A stretch of DNA of 64,000 nt from Campylobacter gracilis (GTDB lineage: Bacteria; Campylobacterota; Campylobacteria; Campylobacterales; Campylobacteraceae). A program made the position numbers and the translations under genes. Every line of letters begins with the position of its first letter. The stretch's first letter is position 1. Below the pieces are notes generated by a model. It was given only the letters and a program-made list of their open reading frames with translations, had not been told where the DNA came from and made no database searches. The stretch lies in NCBI RefSeq assembly GCF_001190745.1, contig NZ_CP012196.1, positions 1,054,001 through 1,118,000 of the forward strand, written 5' to 3'. Of this stretch, positions 9,029 to 17,575 are shown one piece after another.

Positions 9029-9706
9029 ATGAATTTCAAAAAAACCATATCGGTTGCCGTTATTGCGGCTTCGGTGCTGGCGCTATTTAGCGGATGCGCG
9101 AAAGAAAGCTCTCGCGTAGTACAAACCCCTACGGTAGCGAGTCTAAATACCAATTACTCGGGCGAGCGGATCGCCGTATCGGTAGGACGCTTTAACAATC
9201 AGTCCTCTTACAACAACGGCGTGTTCTCCGACGGAGAGGACAGACTGGGTAACCAAGCGCAGACAATTTTGATCTCAAGCTTGCAGCAAACAGGACGTTT
9301 CTCGGTGCTTGATCGCACGAATATGCGCGCCATCAAAGAGGAAAGCGCAATCTCTAAAAGCGCACAAAACTTAAAAGGCGCCAGATACGTTATCACCGGC
9401 GATGTGACTGAGTTTGGCCGCAAGACGACCGGAGATCATCAGTTGTTTGGAATTTTGGGCAAAGGAAAGACCCAAACGGCGTATTCTAAAGTAAATTTAA
9501 ACATCGTTGACGTTAGAACGTCCGAGGTGGTCTTTTCGACCCAGGGCGCAGGCGAATACGAGCTATCAAACCGAGAAGTGCTAGGTTTCGGCGGCACTGC
9601 AGGCTATGATTCGACGCTAAACGGCAAGGTGTTAAGCCTGGCGATCATCGAAGCGGTCAATAATCTCGTAAACGGCCTTGAAAACGGCGCGTTTAAAGTG
9701 AGATAA
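9029..9706 (+). CDS. CsgG/HfaB-like lipoprotein
   Basis: 225 residues; ATG preceded by CAAGGAG. Signal peptide with lipobox LFSGC (Cys23). The mature part matches the CsgG/HfaB family: VSVGRFNN near the start, LGNQAQTILISSLQQTGRFSVLDRTNM, then ARYVITGDVTEF and VNLNIVDVRTSEVVFSTQG. CsgG itself is the outer-membrane curli secretion pore; shorter relatives such as this occur with DUF4810 and DUF799 lipoproteins and have no established pore role. The next two genes are exactly those partners, nine bases and then a four-base overlap away, so this is the first gene of a three-lipoprotein operon at the outer membrane. Confidence 0.85.
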   Translation: MNFKKTISVAVIAASVLALFSGCAKESSRVVQTPTVASLNTNYSGERIAVSVGRFNNQSSYNNGVFSDGEDRLGNQAQTILISSLQQTGRFSVLDRTNMRAIKEESAISKSAQNLKGARYVITGDVTEFGRKTTGDHQLFGILGKGKTQTAYSKVNLNIVDVRTSEVVFSTQGAGEYELSNREVLGFGGTAGYDSTLNGKVLSLAIIEAVNNLVNGLENGAFKVR

Positions 9707-9715
9707 GGATAAAAT

Positions 9716-10210
9716 TTGAAAGCAAGTAGCGCTCTTGCGCTCGCTGCTGCTGCCGTGATCTTTTGCGGCTGCGGCGGCGGGACGCGGAATCAAATTTATT
9801 ACTGGGACGGCAGCTACACGGACTCGACCTATCAGTATCTAAAGCAGGAAGGCGACGTAGGCGAGCAGATCGAAGCGCTTGAAAAATCTATCCAAAAGGC
9901 ATACGAAAAGGGACTTAAAGTCCCGCCTGGGCTTTATTCGCATCTGGGACTTTTGTATCTAAGCGCGGGCAACGGCGCGAGGGCGAGGGAGAATTTCGAG
10001 AAAGAAGCTCAGGCCTTTCCTGAATCAAAGCCGTTTTTAACCTTCGTTACAAACCCTGCCGCGCTTAAAAAAGCTGAGGCTGTGACCAAGCCGGGCGCTG
10101 ATAAAGTCCAAGGATCAAGCGAACGCGAAGTCGCCAAAGCAGCCTCTGCAAAGCAAGGCAAAGCTGCCGCGAAACAGGGCGGCAAAACGAATAAAAAGGC
10201 TAAAAAATGA
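9716..10210 (+). CDS. DUF4810 lipoprotein
   Basis: 164 residues from a TTG start with AAGGAT five bases upstream. A signal peptide ends at FCGCG, so the lipid-bearing Cys is residue 17 or 19. The DUF4810 core is visible: YYWDGSYTDSTYQYLK, then a helical region with GLYSHLGLLYLSAGNGARARENFEKEAQAFPES, which reads like a single TPR unit. The C-terminal 40 residues are Lys/Ala-rich and low complexity. It is the middle gene of the operon and its stop overlaps the next start (ATGA). Function unknown. Confidence 0.85.
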   Translation: MKASSALALAAAAVIFCGCGGGTRNQIYYWDGSYTDSTYQYLKQEGDVGEQIEALEKSIQKAYEKGLKVPPGLYSHLGLLYLSAGNGARARENFEKEAQAFPESKPFLTFVTNPAALKKAEAVTKPGADKVQGSSEREVAKAASAKQGKAAAKQGGKTNKKAKK

Positions 10211-10887
10211 AAAATAAAGCTCAAATAGCTATTTTTAGCGTATTCGTGGCGCTGTTTTTTAATGCGTGCGCTCTAAGCGAGCCTGAAATTTACGACTACT
10301 CGGCGCTTCAGCAGGCTAAGCCGCGATCGATTTTGGTGCTGATGCCGAGCAACGAAACAACCGAAGTGGACGCAGGTGCTGCCGTGCTCGCCAACGCGAT
10401 CTATCCGCTAAGCGAGGCGGGGTATTACGTATTTGATCCGGCGCTCGTGCATGAGACCTTCAAAAATAACGGAATTTACGAGGCTAGCGACATCCAAAAT
10501 GTCTCCGCGCACAAGCTAAGGCAGATTTTCGGTGCGGACGCCGTGCTGTATCTGAACGTCGTCAAATACGGCACTTCGTATATGCTTATCAAAAGTACGA
10601 ACGTAGTGGCGGTCAATGCCAAGCTCGTGGATCTGCGAAGCGGTGCGACGCTCTGGGAGGGCTCGGCGCAGGTCAGCGACGACTCGGGCGGAGGCGGTAA
10701 CAATCTCGTGGGTATGCTAATCTCTGCGGTCGTCAAACAGATCGGCGATACGATCACCGATGCGGGATACAAGCTTTCTGCAAGCGCGGATGTGATACTT
10801 TTGGGGCAGAACTGCAATAACTGCTTACTATACGGTCCGTATTCGCCGCATTACGGTCAGGATAGGCAGCTTGGCGGCGGCAAATAA
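10207..10887 (+). CDS. DUF799 (GNA1162-like) lipoprotein
   Basis: 226 residues; start overlaps the stop of the DUF4810 gene by four bases, implying coupled translation. Lipobox FNAC with Cys21. The DUF799 family is recognisable from PRSILVLMPSNETTEVDA, VLANAIYPLSEAGYYVFDPALV and LVDLRSGATLWEGSAQV. The Neisseria member GNA1162 has a TolB-like fold and is thought to be part of an outer-membrane complex. Together with the CsgG-like and DUF4810 proteins it probably forms one outer-membrane assembly, but the job of that assembly is not known. Confidence 0.85.
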   Translation: MKNKAQIAIFSVFVALFFNACALSEPEIYDYSALQQAKPRSILVLMPSNETTEVDAGAAVLANAIYPLSEAGYYVFDPALVHETFKNNGIYEASDIQNVSAHKLRQIFGADAVLYLNVVKYGTSYMLIKSTNVVAVNAKLVDLRSGATLWEGSAQVSDDSGGGGNNLVGMLISAVVKQIGDTITDAGYKLSASADVILLGQNCNNCLLYGPYSPHYGQDRQLGGGK

Positions 10888-10905
10888 ATTTTAAAAAGGA
10901 CGAAA

Positions 10906-11364
10906 ATGAAACTAGCCGAGGCGCTGATACTGCGCGCAGATATACAAAAACGCATCGAGCAGCTAAAATCAAGACTCGCGGACAACGCGAAGGTGCAAGA
11001 GGGCGAAAAGCCTAGCGAGGAGCCAAAGGTGCTGCTAGCCGAGCTGGACGCACTCACAAGCGAGCTTGAGCGGCTGATAGTTCGGATAAATTTAACCAAC
11101 TGCACCGCAAAAGCGGACGGCAAGAGCCTAACCGAGCTAATCGCCAAGCGTGACATACTCACGCTAAAAGCGGGTGCGCTACGGACTTTCGCGCAAGCTT
11201 CCGCGCAAAAAGTAGACGTTTATTCGCGCAGCGAGATTAAAATCCTAAGCACGGTCGACGTCGCGGCGCTACAAAAGCAAGTAGATGAGCTAGCCAGGCA
11301 GATCAGGCAGCTTGATACGACGCTGCAAGGCGCAAACTGGCAGACCGATCTGATCGAAAGCTAA
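10906..11364 (+). CDS. DIP1984 family protein
   Basis: 152 residues; ATG preceded by AAAAGGACGAAA, 18 bases after the lipoprotein operon and probably transcribed with it. Soluble and almost wholly helical: LAEALILRADIQKRIEQLKSRL at the start, then LTSELERLIVRINLTN and LQKQVDELARQIRQLDTTLQGANW at the end. This layout and the NLTN and QGANW motifs are typical of DIP1984 proteins, small coiled-coil proteins of unknown function found in many bacteria, often in accessory DNA. Confidence 0.85.
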   Translation: MKLAEALILRADIQKRIEQLKSRLADNAKVQEGEKPSEEPKVLLAELDALTSELERLIVRINLTNCTAKADGKSLTELIAKRDILTLKAGALRTFAQASAQKVDVYSRSEIKILSTVDVAALQKQVDELARQIRQLDTTLQGANWQTDLIES

Positions 11365-11756
11365 AAGCGTAAAATTTAGAAAAATTTCGGGTAAGTATCG
11401 CAAGAGGCGAGTACGAAACTCACCTGCGAAGCAGGTTTATGGCAGCGCTCGCGGAAACGGGCGCACCCCTTTTACGATTTATTTTCAGTAAATTTACAGG
11501 GGCAATGTAACTACGCAATGTAACTACCGCGTACTGATCTAGCGATACCGAGGGTGGGAACGGGGAAATTTAAAACGAAATTTTGATTTTAACGGCGCGC
11601 TTTGCAGGCTCGCGGCAAAATTTGGCGGCGGATTTCGGGCGGGCTTGACGCTCAAATTTTGCGTTAAATTAAGGCACGTTTGCCATTTTGCATTTTAGCC
11701 GCGAGCGTCAAATTTTACAAAAATCATAAAATTTAGCCAAATTTAAAGGATGAAAT
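11365..11756. other. Gap with small hairpin, no gene
   Basis: 392 bases. A perfect short hairpin ACCTGC-GAA-GCAGGT lies at 11422-11436 and GCAATGTAACTAC occurs twice in tandem near 11500-11525. Neither is followed by a T-tract. I compared the region mentally with SRP and RNase P RNA signatures without a match. The rest has AAATTT-type motifs. Confidence 0.4.
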
Positions 11757-12443
11757 TTGAATTTTAAAACCCTTGCACTAGCGGTCGTATTTTTCTTTGC
11801 GACCGGCATAAATGCGGAGCTCGCGACAGAAGCAAATTCCATAAATTTTAGAAAAACGAGCAGTGCGGAGCAAAATCTCGCGGACGCAAAAGACGCCAAA
11901 TTTCAACACGCGCATTTTAAAAACGCAGATACCGCGGCGAGCGGTACAAACTCAAACTCATCGCAAAAAGCAACCCTCATCGACGAAGCGAAAAATTTCT
12001 ACCGCGTGGACGAGCTGCTGTTTCGTAGCGCACAGCTTGATGGAAGCTATGCCGCAAAGCTGCACGAGCTTGGCATCAAAAGTATCGTAAATCTGCGTCA
12101 TTTTAGCAGAGGCGGCGACAAAAGAGCGTTCGGGGATCAATTTTGGCTTGCAAACAAGCCGCTTCAAAGCTGGGAGATAAAGCCCGCTCAGATCGCGGAC
12201 GTCTTACGCACCATTCGCGAGCGCCAAAAGGAGGGCGCCGTGCTCGTGCACTGCTATCACGGAGCCGATCGCACGGGGCTTGTGGTGGCGATGTATCGCG
12301 TGATCTATCAGGGCTGGAGCCTGGACGCCGCGCGCAGCGAGATGATAGACGGCGGATACGGCTTTCACTCGATGTGGCAGGATATCGCGGGCTTTTTGAC
12401 TCCGCAAAATGAAGCGCTCGTAAGAGCCGAGCTTGGAATTTAG
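11757..12443 (+). CDS. Exported dual-specificity/tyrosine phosphatase-like protein
   Basis: 228 residues from a TTG start with AAAGGA six bases upstream; an ATG seven bases earlier is in a frame that stops at once. A signal peptide (residues 1-20) points to the periplasm. The catalytic P-loop HCYHGADRTG at about residue 165 fits CX5R, with LGIKSIVNLRH upstream as the usual second motif of SIW14/DSP-type phosphatases. Residues about 22-72 form a low-complexity Ser/Asn/Ala/Lys linker encoded by DNA with several AAATTT-type motifs, resembling insertions in other genes of this window. The substrate is unknown: a phosphoprotein or a small phosphoester are both possible. Confidence 0.8.
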   Translation: MNFKTLALAVVFFFATGINAELATEANSINFRKTSSAEQNLADAKDAKFQHAHFKNADTAASGTNSNSSQKATLIDEAKNFYRVDELLFRSAQLDGSYAAKLHELGIKSIVNLRHFSRGGDKRAFGDQFWLANKPLQSWEIKPAQIADVLRTIRERQKEGAVLVHCYHGADRTGLVVAMYRVIYQGWSLDAARSEMIDGGYGFHSMWQDIAGFLTPQNEALVRAELGI

Positions 12444-12986
12444 ACGAAATTTCGCTCGCCCGATCAGACGGCGGCAAAATTTGTAAATTTAATAATGACA
12501 AAGTGCCGTTTATAACGAAATTTTAGAATACGAGCTATGTATATTTTCTGGGGCGAGGCTCGGGATACACCAAAATAGGGGCAAAAAACGAGCTGCAAAG
12601 ACGCGCGGAGTTTGAGCAAAAATTTGAGGCGTGCAAACAAAAGGCGCGGGAAATTTTAAATTTATAGATATCGCTAAAATTTTACTCTGTGCGGTAAGCT
12701 AAATTTAAAACCGTAAATTTCTGCAAAAAAGCAAAGAGACCTTAAAATAGTAAAATTTAAGTCGTAAAATTTTACGCATTTTTCTACTTAAAATTCACAT
12801 ACTCTTTTTCAAATATGCGCTCATACCGCTCGTACGTATCGCAACCAAAATCGGCTAAATTTTAAAAGCCCGATTTGCGCTTGCGGCGACGAGGCGCGTA
12901 AAACGCCGCAGATATTAGAAAAATATCCGTAAATTTAGCCAAAACGGAGTAAAATTTGAGCGGCAAATTTAGCAAAAGGAGCGATC
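12444..12986. other. Gap containing a gene remnant
   Basis: 543 bases. Apart from the remnant at 12539-12667 it holds AAATTT-type motifs and no complete gene. The ATG of the next (decayed) gene is preceded by AAAAGGAGCGATC. Confidence 0.5.
12539..12667 (+). pseudogene. C-terminal remnant of an unknown gene
   Basis: An open frame of 42 codons with no start codon reads VYFLGRGSGYTKIGAKNE and continues with a charged helix ending KQKAREILNL before TAG. It looks like the tail of a real soluble protein: balanced composition, amphipathic helix. No upstream match for the rest of a gene was found. Parent family not recognised; chance ORF cannot be excluded. Confidence 0.3.
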
Positions 12987-13662
12987 GTGAAAAATTTATT
13001 ACTAGCGCAGCTGCGCGAAGCGCTACCGCAGGGCATGCGCGTGCCGAGCGAGCTTGAGGTGCTTTATGCGTGGATCGAAGCAAACGGCTTTTATGACGAC
13101 GCGGGCGGGCGCAGACGCGGCTATCTCTACCCGCAGGATCGGCTGCAGCAGAGCTGGAGCGACGATGAGCGCGAGGGCGGCACGGACATCGTCTTTTTCA
13201 CGGATGAGCCGAAAAATCGCGACGAGGAGCTAAGGTATTGGTTTTACGGCGAGGATCGCGAGCTTACCGCGGAGATCAAGCAGCGGCTTTGCGTGTTTGC
13301 AGGCAGCGCTCGGAGGGCTCGATGTGCGCGCTGTGGCTGGACGATGCGGGCGAGACTAGACCCCGCACATGGGCTCAGGCTCAGGTTCGACCATGACCTG
13401 CGTTTTGGCTCGCAATGGGCTAGATTTTTTGCGATTGCTTGCGATCGGATACGATGAGATCTGCTGGGATGAGGATTTTAGTGCGCCGCCAAACAGCGAC
13501 GACTTTATCGTGCATCCAAACGTAAAATTTCAGCAGTAGCTCAAGGACGCGTTTAAAACGACGATCCCGCAAACCGCGCTTGAACTCGTCACACCCGCGC
13601 ATATGGACGACGAGAACCCGAGCGATGAGTTTTTGATCTGGGTAAATCGCGTCGCAGAGTGA
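12987..13662 (+). pseudogene. Decayed SMI1/KNR4-like conserved protein gene
   Basis: ATG with AAAAGGAG upstream. Frame one gives about 107 good residues (for example LYAWIEANGFYDDAGG and REGGTDIVFFTDE). Near 13308 the sense moves to another frame (SEGSMCALWLDDAGET), and near 13360-13368 it moves again (MGSGSGSTMTCVLARNGLDF, then LAIGYDEICWDEDF). In that last frame TAG at 13537-13539 interrupts QQ-LKDAFKTT where Trp would fit, and the protein ends at TGA 13660-13662 after DEFLIWVNRVAE. Reassembled length is about 225 residues. The pattern recalls SMI1/KNR4 (SUKH) type proteins, often immunity genes; that family call is tentative. Two frameshifts plus a nonsense codon make it a pseudogene unless the assembly is wrong. 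Confidence 0.75.
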
Positions 13663-15135
13663 AATTTAAAGCGGCTTTTACGCCGCTTAATGAAGTATTG
13701 CGGGGTTTGCTTTCGTAGGAAACCTTGAAATTTAAGCTTTTGCTGGCTAATTTAAAGAGCGCAAATTTAATGGATATCTTTTGATTAAAATTTGGCGTCG
13801 GTATCCATATAGAAAAGCATTAATCATCTATTACTACTTTTGCTACTCTTAAAATTTTTAATAAATTTGCTCGATAGAATTTAACTCTTTGCGGTGTAAC
13901 GGCGAAATTTCGAATTGATCTGAAATGTGGGTGCGATGTAAGTTGCCGTGTCTTTAGGAATTCAAATAAATTTAGCTAGTTCCTCGTGGATGGGTTATAT
14001 CAAAGTATGGAAATTCTGTCGGTTTATTAGCAAAGAACTGATTGAGACTAAATTCTAAAGCAGAAAAATAAGGCTAAAAGCTTTTTGGTAGTTTTGGTGA
14101 TGGGGTATCTTTAAGTGTCGTATCAGAGAAAATTGCGATGGCAGCGCGCGCAGAGCGAAAAAATGGCGCGAGCATCTGTATATCGGCGTAGCGCTTTTAG
14201 GCTTCATATGAAAGAAAGATCGTATCCAAACGATCCTGCTGTCAAATATCCGCATAAATTACGGCGGATTTTTATCGAGGGTATGGGGGGCGAGCTACAA
14301 GGCATATCCAGCGAATACGTCTTTGCAGCTAGCTGCGCGCAGGCATTTAAAAGACGGAAAGTAAAAGCGAACAAGTTAAAATCTGAAAGTATTAATAGCC
14401 GCGCAATAGGCAAATTGGGCTCAGTAGCGAAGTGGGCGCAAACTTTTGGCAGCTTTGAGCTATTTGCACGCGCGCAAGGTGGCAGGCGCTACTTTGCTTT
14501 AAATCTCTTTTTGGATCTTGGGTTTGCATGCGTAGAGTAGCAAGCACTAAGCAGCTCGGCGCGGAGGTATCTTATTTTGCACCGCTTTCGCAGTAGTTTT
14601 CTCTTTGATACCTGCCAGCTGACGCGCTTTCTAACAACATGAGTGATTGTTGTTTTGGCATTAATGAGGAATGAGCTTGGTGAGTGCAATACAAGCCCGG
14701 TAGCGTATAGTGAACGCGCGACTTTACGCGTTTAATTAATTTAACGGGGAGTTTGAAATAGTGCTGCGGCGAACGTGCATAGTTTTTTAGCGCCTTGTGG
14801 AAATTTAAGACGAGTGTTATTGCGAGCGGGTGCAAATTTTTAGGTAAAATTTTATGCTCATTGATTTTTATATGGCTGCACTAAAGCATACTTCATACAG
14901 AAAAATTTCGTATAAATTTTTAACGTAAACTTTGCCCATTTAGGGGGAGAGGAGAAGGAAGTAAAATTTACGATCAAAAGGGCGTGGGATTATGTCGGCA
15001 GGCTGCGTGTACAACGCAAAAATATCGATGCAGGAAGCGTGCCGTGCCAAGCAGTACGGATGAAAAGATGATCTTCATCCGTCGCTTTTTAAAATAAAAT
15101 TTCTCGACTAAAAAGCGATTTTGGCTTTGTAAATT
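13663..15135. other. Long gap, no supported gene
   Basis: About 1.5 kb. A 141-codon frame from a GTG at 14115 has no ribosome site and an arginine- and serine-rich composition that resembles no family I know, so it is not called. The left part is AT-rich and the part near 14100-14800 is less so. The stretch may be decayed coding DNA. A hairpin lies at 15058-15080. Confidence 0.5.
15058..15090 (+). terminator. Possible hairpin terminator
   Basis: GGATGAA (15058-15064) pairs with TTCATCC (15074-15080) across a 9-base loop, followed by GTCGCTTTTT. No gene ends just upstream on this strand, so its role is uncertain. Confidence 0.3.
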
Positions 15136-15663
15136 TTAAAATTTTGCTAAGAATTCTTCGTATTTTTCTGCACTTTTTGCGATATATTCGCTATCTGGAT
15201 GAAATGAAAATCCATAGCCGAAGTGGCACGGCAGCAGCTTGGCGCCTGTAAAATTCATCGCGCATTTAAAAGGCGCGATAACTTCCTCTATGCCAAATCC
15301 GATCGTGCCGTCTTTTTTATAGTTGTTTCGCTCGTCGCCGATAGTGATCGCCAGAGCAAATTCTTTACCTTTCAGCTTGCCGCCGGCGCTGCCGTAAGCC
15401 CAGCCGTAGGCGAATACATCGTCGAACCATTGCTTTAAAAGCGGCGGATAGCTGTACCAATAAAGTGGAAACTGAATGATAATTTTATCGTGGCTTAAAA
15501 GTAACTCCTGCTCGCGCGCAACATCGATTTTGCCGTTCGGATAAGCAGCGTAAATTTCGTGAATATCAAATTTATCCGCTTGCTTTTTGGCTACCTCGCG
15601 CCACGCCTTGTTTGCGTGCGAGCTTGCCATATCGGGATGAGCGATGATGATGAGATTTTTCAT
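15136..15663 (-). CDS. NAD(P)H-dependent flavin oxidoreductase, KefF/MdaB-like
   Basis: 175 residues; ATG preceded by AAGGATAAAAT. Flavodoxin-like fold of the NAD(P)H dehydrogenase (quinone) family: N-terminal MKNLIIIAHPDMASSHANKAW, DKIIIQFPLYWYSYPPLLKQWFDDVFAYGWAYG in the middle (the FP(L)YW.S.P..LK.W.D signature), and ALAITIGDERNNY. It probably reduces quinones or related electrophiles with two electrons using bound FMN/FAD. It is monocistronic between long gaps. KefF-type potassium efflux partners are not adjacent. Confidence 0.87.
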   Translation of the reverse strand: MKNLIIIAHPDMASSHANKAWREVAKKQADKFDIHEIYAAYPNGKIDVAREQELLLSHDKIIIQFPLYWYSYPPLLKQWFDDVFAYGWAYGSAGGKLKGKEFALAITIGDERNNYKKDGTIGFGIEEVIAPFKCAMNFTGAKLLPCHFGYGFSFHPDSEYIAKSAEKYEEFLAKF

Positions 15664-15907
15664 ATTTTATCCTTGTTTTAAATTTCTTACATTATATGTT
15701 TTTTGGCTGAAATTTTGATTTATCATCTAGCATAATATGGATATGAAATTTCAAATAAAATTTTACTTCCACTCAAATACTAGTGGCAGGCTTGTAGTTT
15801 TTTGCATGCGATTAGAAGTTAAATTTATAAGCAAATACGGCAGGCCCCAAAATCGATAGAATTTTATCTATTAAATTGTATTAAAAATTTTAAATGGGAT
15901 GAAAAAT

Positions 15908-15926
15908 GCGCCGAAAAATTCGGCGC
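15908..15926 (-). terminator. Rho-independent terminator of aspA-dcuA
   Basis: GCGCCGAA and TTCGGCGC form an 8-base stem with a 3-base loop, followed on the minus strand by ATTTTTC. It starts 21 bases after the dcuA stop codon. Confidence 0.75.
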
Positions 15927-15946
15927 AAATGAAAGGAATGCTAATC

Positions 15947-17290
15947 TTAGATTAGCGCAGGAGCTACTAAAAATCCTAGAGCGACCGAAAGCGCAACCAT
16001 AATGGTTCCTGGAAGGAAAAACGAGTGGTTAAATACAAATTTACCGACTCTAGTCGTTCCTGTATCGTCCATAGCGATCGCGCCGAGCGTCGTAGGATAG
16101 GTAGGGAGCACGAACAAGCCTGAAACGGCTGCGAACGATGCGACTAAGATCCAAATTTGACCGGAATTTTCAGGGCTGGTCATTCCAAGCGCGGCAGCAA
16201 CGGCAGGCATCATAACTTTTGTGGTCGCAGCCTGCGAGTATAGCAAGCAGCTTAAGAAGTATAGCGCGACGGCTAGTACGAAAGGATACTGCGTAACGAC
16301 GTTTTTAGCTACCTCTTTGATGCTGTCAATATGTCCGTTAACAAAAGTAGTACCGAGCCATGCGATACCGATGACGCAGATGCACGCATTCATACCGCTT
16401 TGGAAAGTGCTGGTAGAGAGCAGTTTGCCTGTATCGATCTTGCATAAAACAGCAATAAGAAAGCCGATGGTTAGCATAAAGCTGATGATCGCGCTATCTC
16501 TTGAAAGGATCGGTTTTTCTACCAAGCCGACGCTCTTTGAGATCGCAAGCGCATAGCAGACGACGATCAAAACGCCGATAGCAAATATCGCAACCGATCT
16601 TTTCGCATAAGGCTTCGGCTCTTTATACTCCTCGGCTTTGATCTCAGCTACAAGACCTTTTGAAAGTCTCTCTTTGTAAACAGGGTCTTTTGAAAGATCG
16701 AGATCGTAGAATTTATTTACGATGAAAGCCGTGATGATCATAGCTACGAAGGTAGTAGAGATGCAGATAAACAAAAGCTTAGGATAGCTAACGCCTAGCT
16801 TCTCGCACAAGCCGCTCATAGCGACGAACGCCGCCGAAATAGGGCTCGCAGTGATCGCTACCTGAGACGAAACGACCGAAAGCGCAAGAGGAGCGGAAGG
16901 TTTGATGTTCTGCGTCTTTGCGACCTCGACGATAACCGGGATCATAGAAAATGCAGTATGTCCGGTGCCCGCAAGTATCGTAAGTAGATAGGTAACGATA
17001 GGCGCTAGGAAGTTGATCTGCTTAGGATTTTTCCTTAAAATTTTAGATGCTACCTGAACCAAATAATCAAGTCCGCCTGCGACTTGTAGCGCCGTAATCG
17101 CGGAGATTACCGATGCGATAATTAGGATAACGTCAATCGGAATATCCTTCATATCGACCTTCATGCCTAAAATGGCTAGGACGACAACGCCCAAGCCGCC
17201 TGCATAACCGACGCCCATGCCGCCTAGCTTAACGCCTAGGTAGATGCCGCCTAACAAAACAATAAATTGCAATATCACCATAAAGTCCAT
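15947..17290 (-). CDS. dcuA: Anaerobic C4-dicarboxylate transporter DcuA/DcuB
   Basis: 447 residues, about 10-12 membrane segments. Family hallmarks are VQVASKILRKNPKQINFLAP, LTILAGTGHTAFSMIPVI, VSSQVAITASPISAAFVAMSG and LSCLLYSQAATTKVMMP. Dcu carriers take up fumarate, malate or aspartate and exchange them for succinate during anaerobic growth. The gene follows aspA on the same strand, 285 bases downstream, as in C. jejuni where the partner is called dcuA; the A versus B assignment rests on that neighbourhood. The gap between them is filled with GAATT repeats. RBS AAGGAG is present before the ATG. Confidence 0.93.
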   Translation of the reverse strand: MDFMVILQFIVLLGGIYLGVKLGGMGVGYAGGLGVVVLAILGMKVDMKDIPIDVILIIASVISAITALQVAGGLDYLVQVASKILRKNPKQINFLAPIVTYLLTILAGTGHTAFSMIPVIVEVAKTQNIKPSAPLALSVVSSQVAITASPISAAFVAMSGLCEKLGVSYPKLLFICISTTFVAMIITAFIVNKFYDLDLSKDPVYKERLSKGLVAEIKAEEYKEPKPYAKRSVAIFAIGVLIVVCYALAISKSVGLVEKPILSRDSAIISFMLTIGFLIAVLCKIDTGKLLSTSTFQSGMNACICVIGIAWLGTTFVNGHIDSIKEVAKNVVTQYPFVLAVALYFLSCLLYSQAATTKVMMPAVAAALGMTSPENSGQIWILVASFAAVSGLFVLPTYPTTLGAIAMDDTGTTRVGKFVFNHSFFLPGTIMVALSVALGFLVAPALI

Positions 17291-17575
17291 TGCAAAACTC
17301 CTTATAAAGTAATTTTTTTAACGGCGCGCAGAATTCTAAAGATTTCAGCAGGTGAAATCCGAATTATCTTTATAATTCAGTGGTCGGAATTCTATGCGGA
17401 ATTTTATCCTAAAATTTCGCAAGTGGAATTTTACTCCACGGAAGCTAAATCTAACTTGATGAAATTCTACATCTACGGAATTCTGCACGATCAATCTTAT
17501 CTATTAGAATTCTACTTTGCGGAATTTCGCCTATTAAATTAACCGACGAAATTCCGCGCCGCACCTAGTTTGGAA
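17291..17575. repeat. RAATTY-rich repeat between aspA and dcuA
   Basis: 285 bases inside an apparent operon. GGAATT or GAATTC/T-type hexamers occur about every 15-30 bases from 17380 to 17565 (for example GCGGAATTTTATC, GTGGAATTTTACT, ACGGAATTCTGC, GCGGAATTTCGCC). A 91-codon frame across it is biased and is not called. Confidence 0.6.

Noticed and set aside
11395-11480. Structured-looking sequence considered as SRP RNA, RNase P RNA or tmRNA
   Set aside because: Only one short hairpin; none of the conserved core motifs of these RNAs could be found.
14115-14540. 141-codon open frame in the long gap
   Set aside because: GTG start with no ribosome site, biased Arg/Ser/Lys composition and no recognisable motif.
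17267-17542. 91-codon frame between aspA and dcuA
   Set aside because: Encoded by the GAATT repeat array, on the strand opposite to both genes, no ribosome site.
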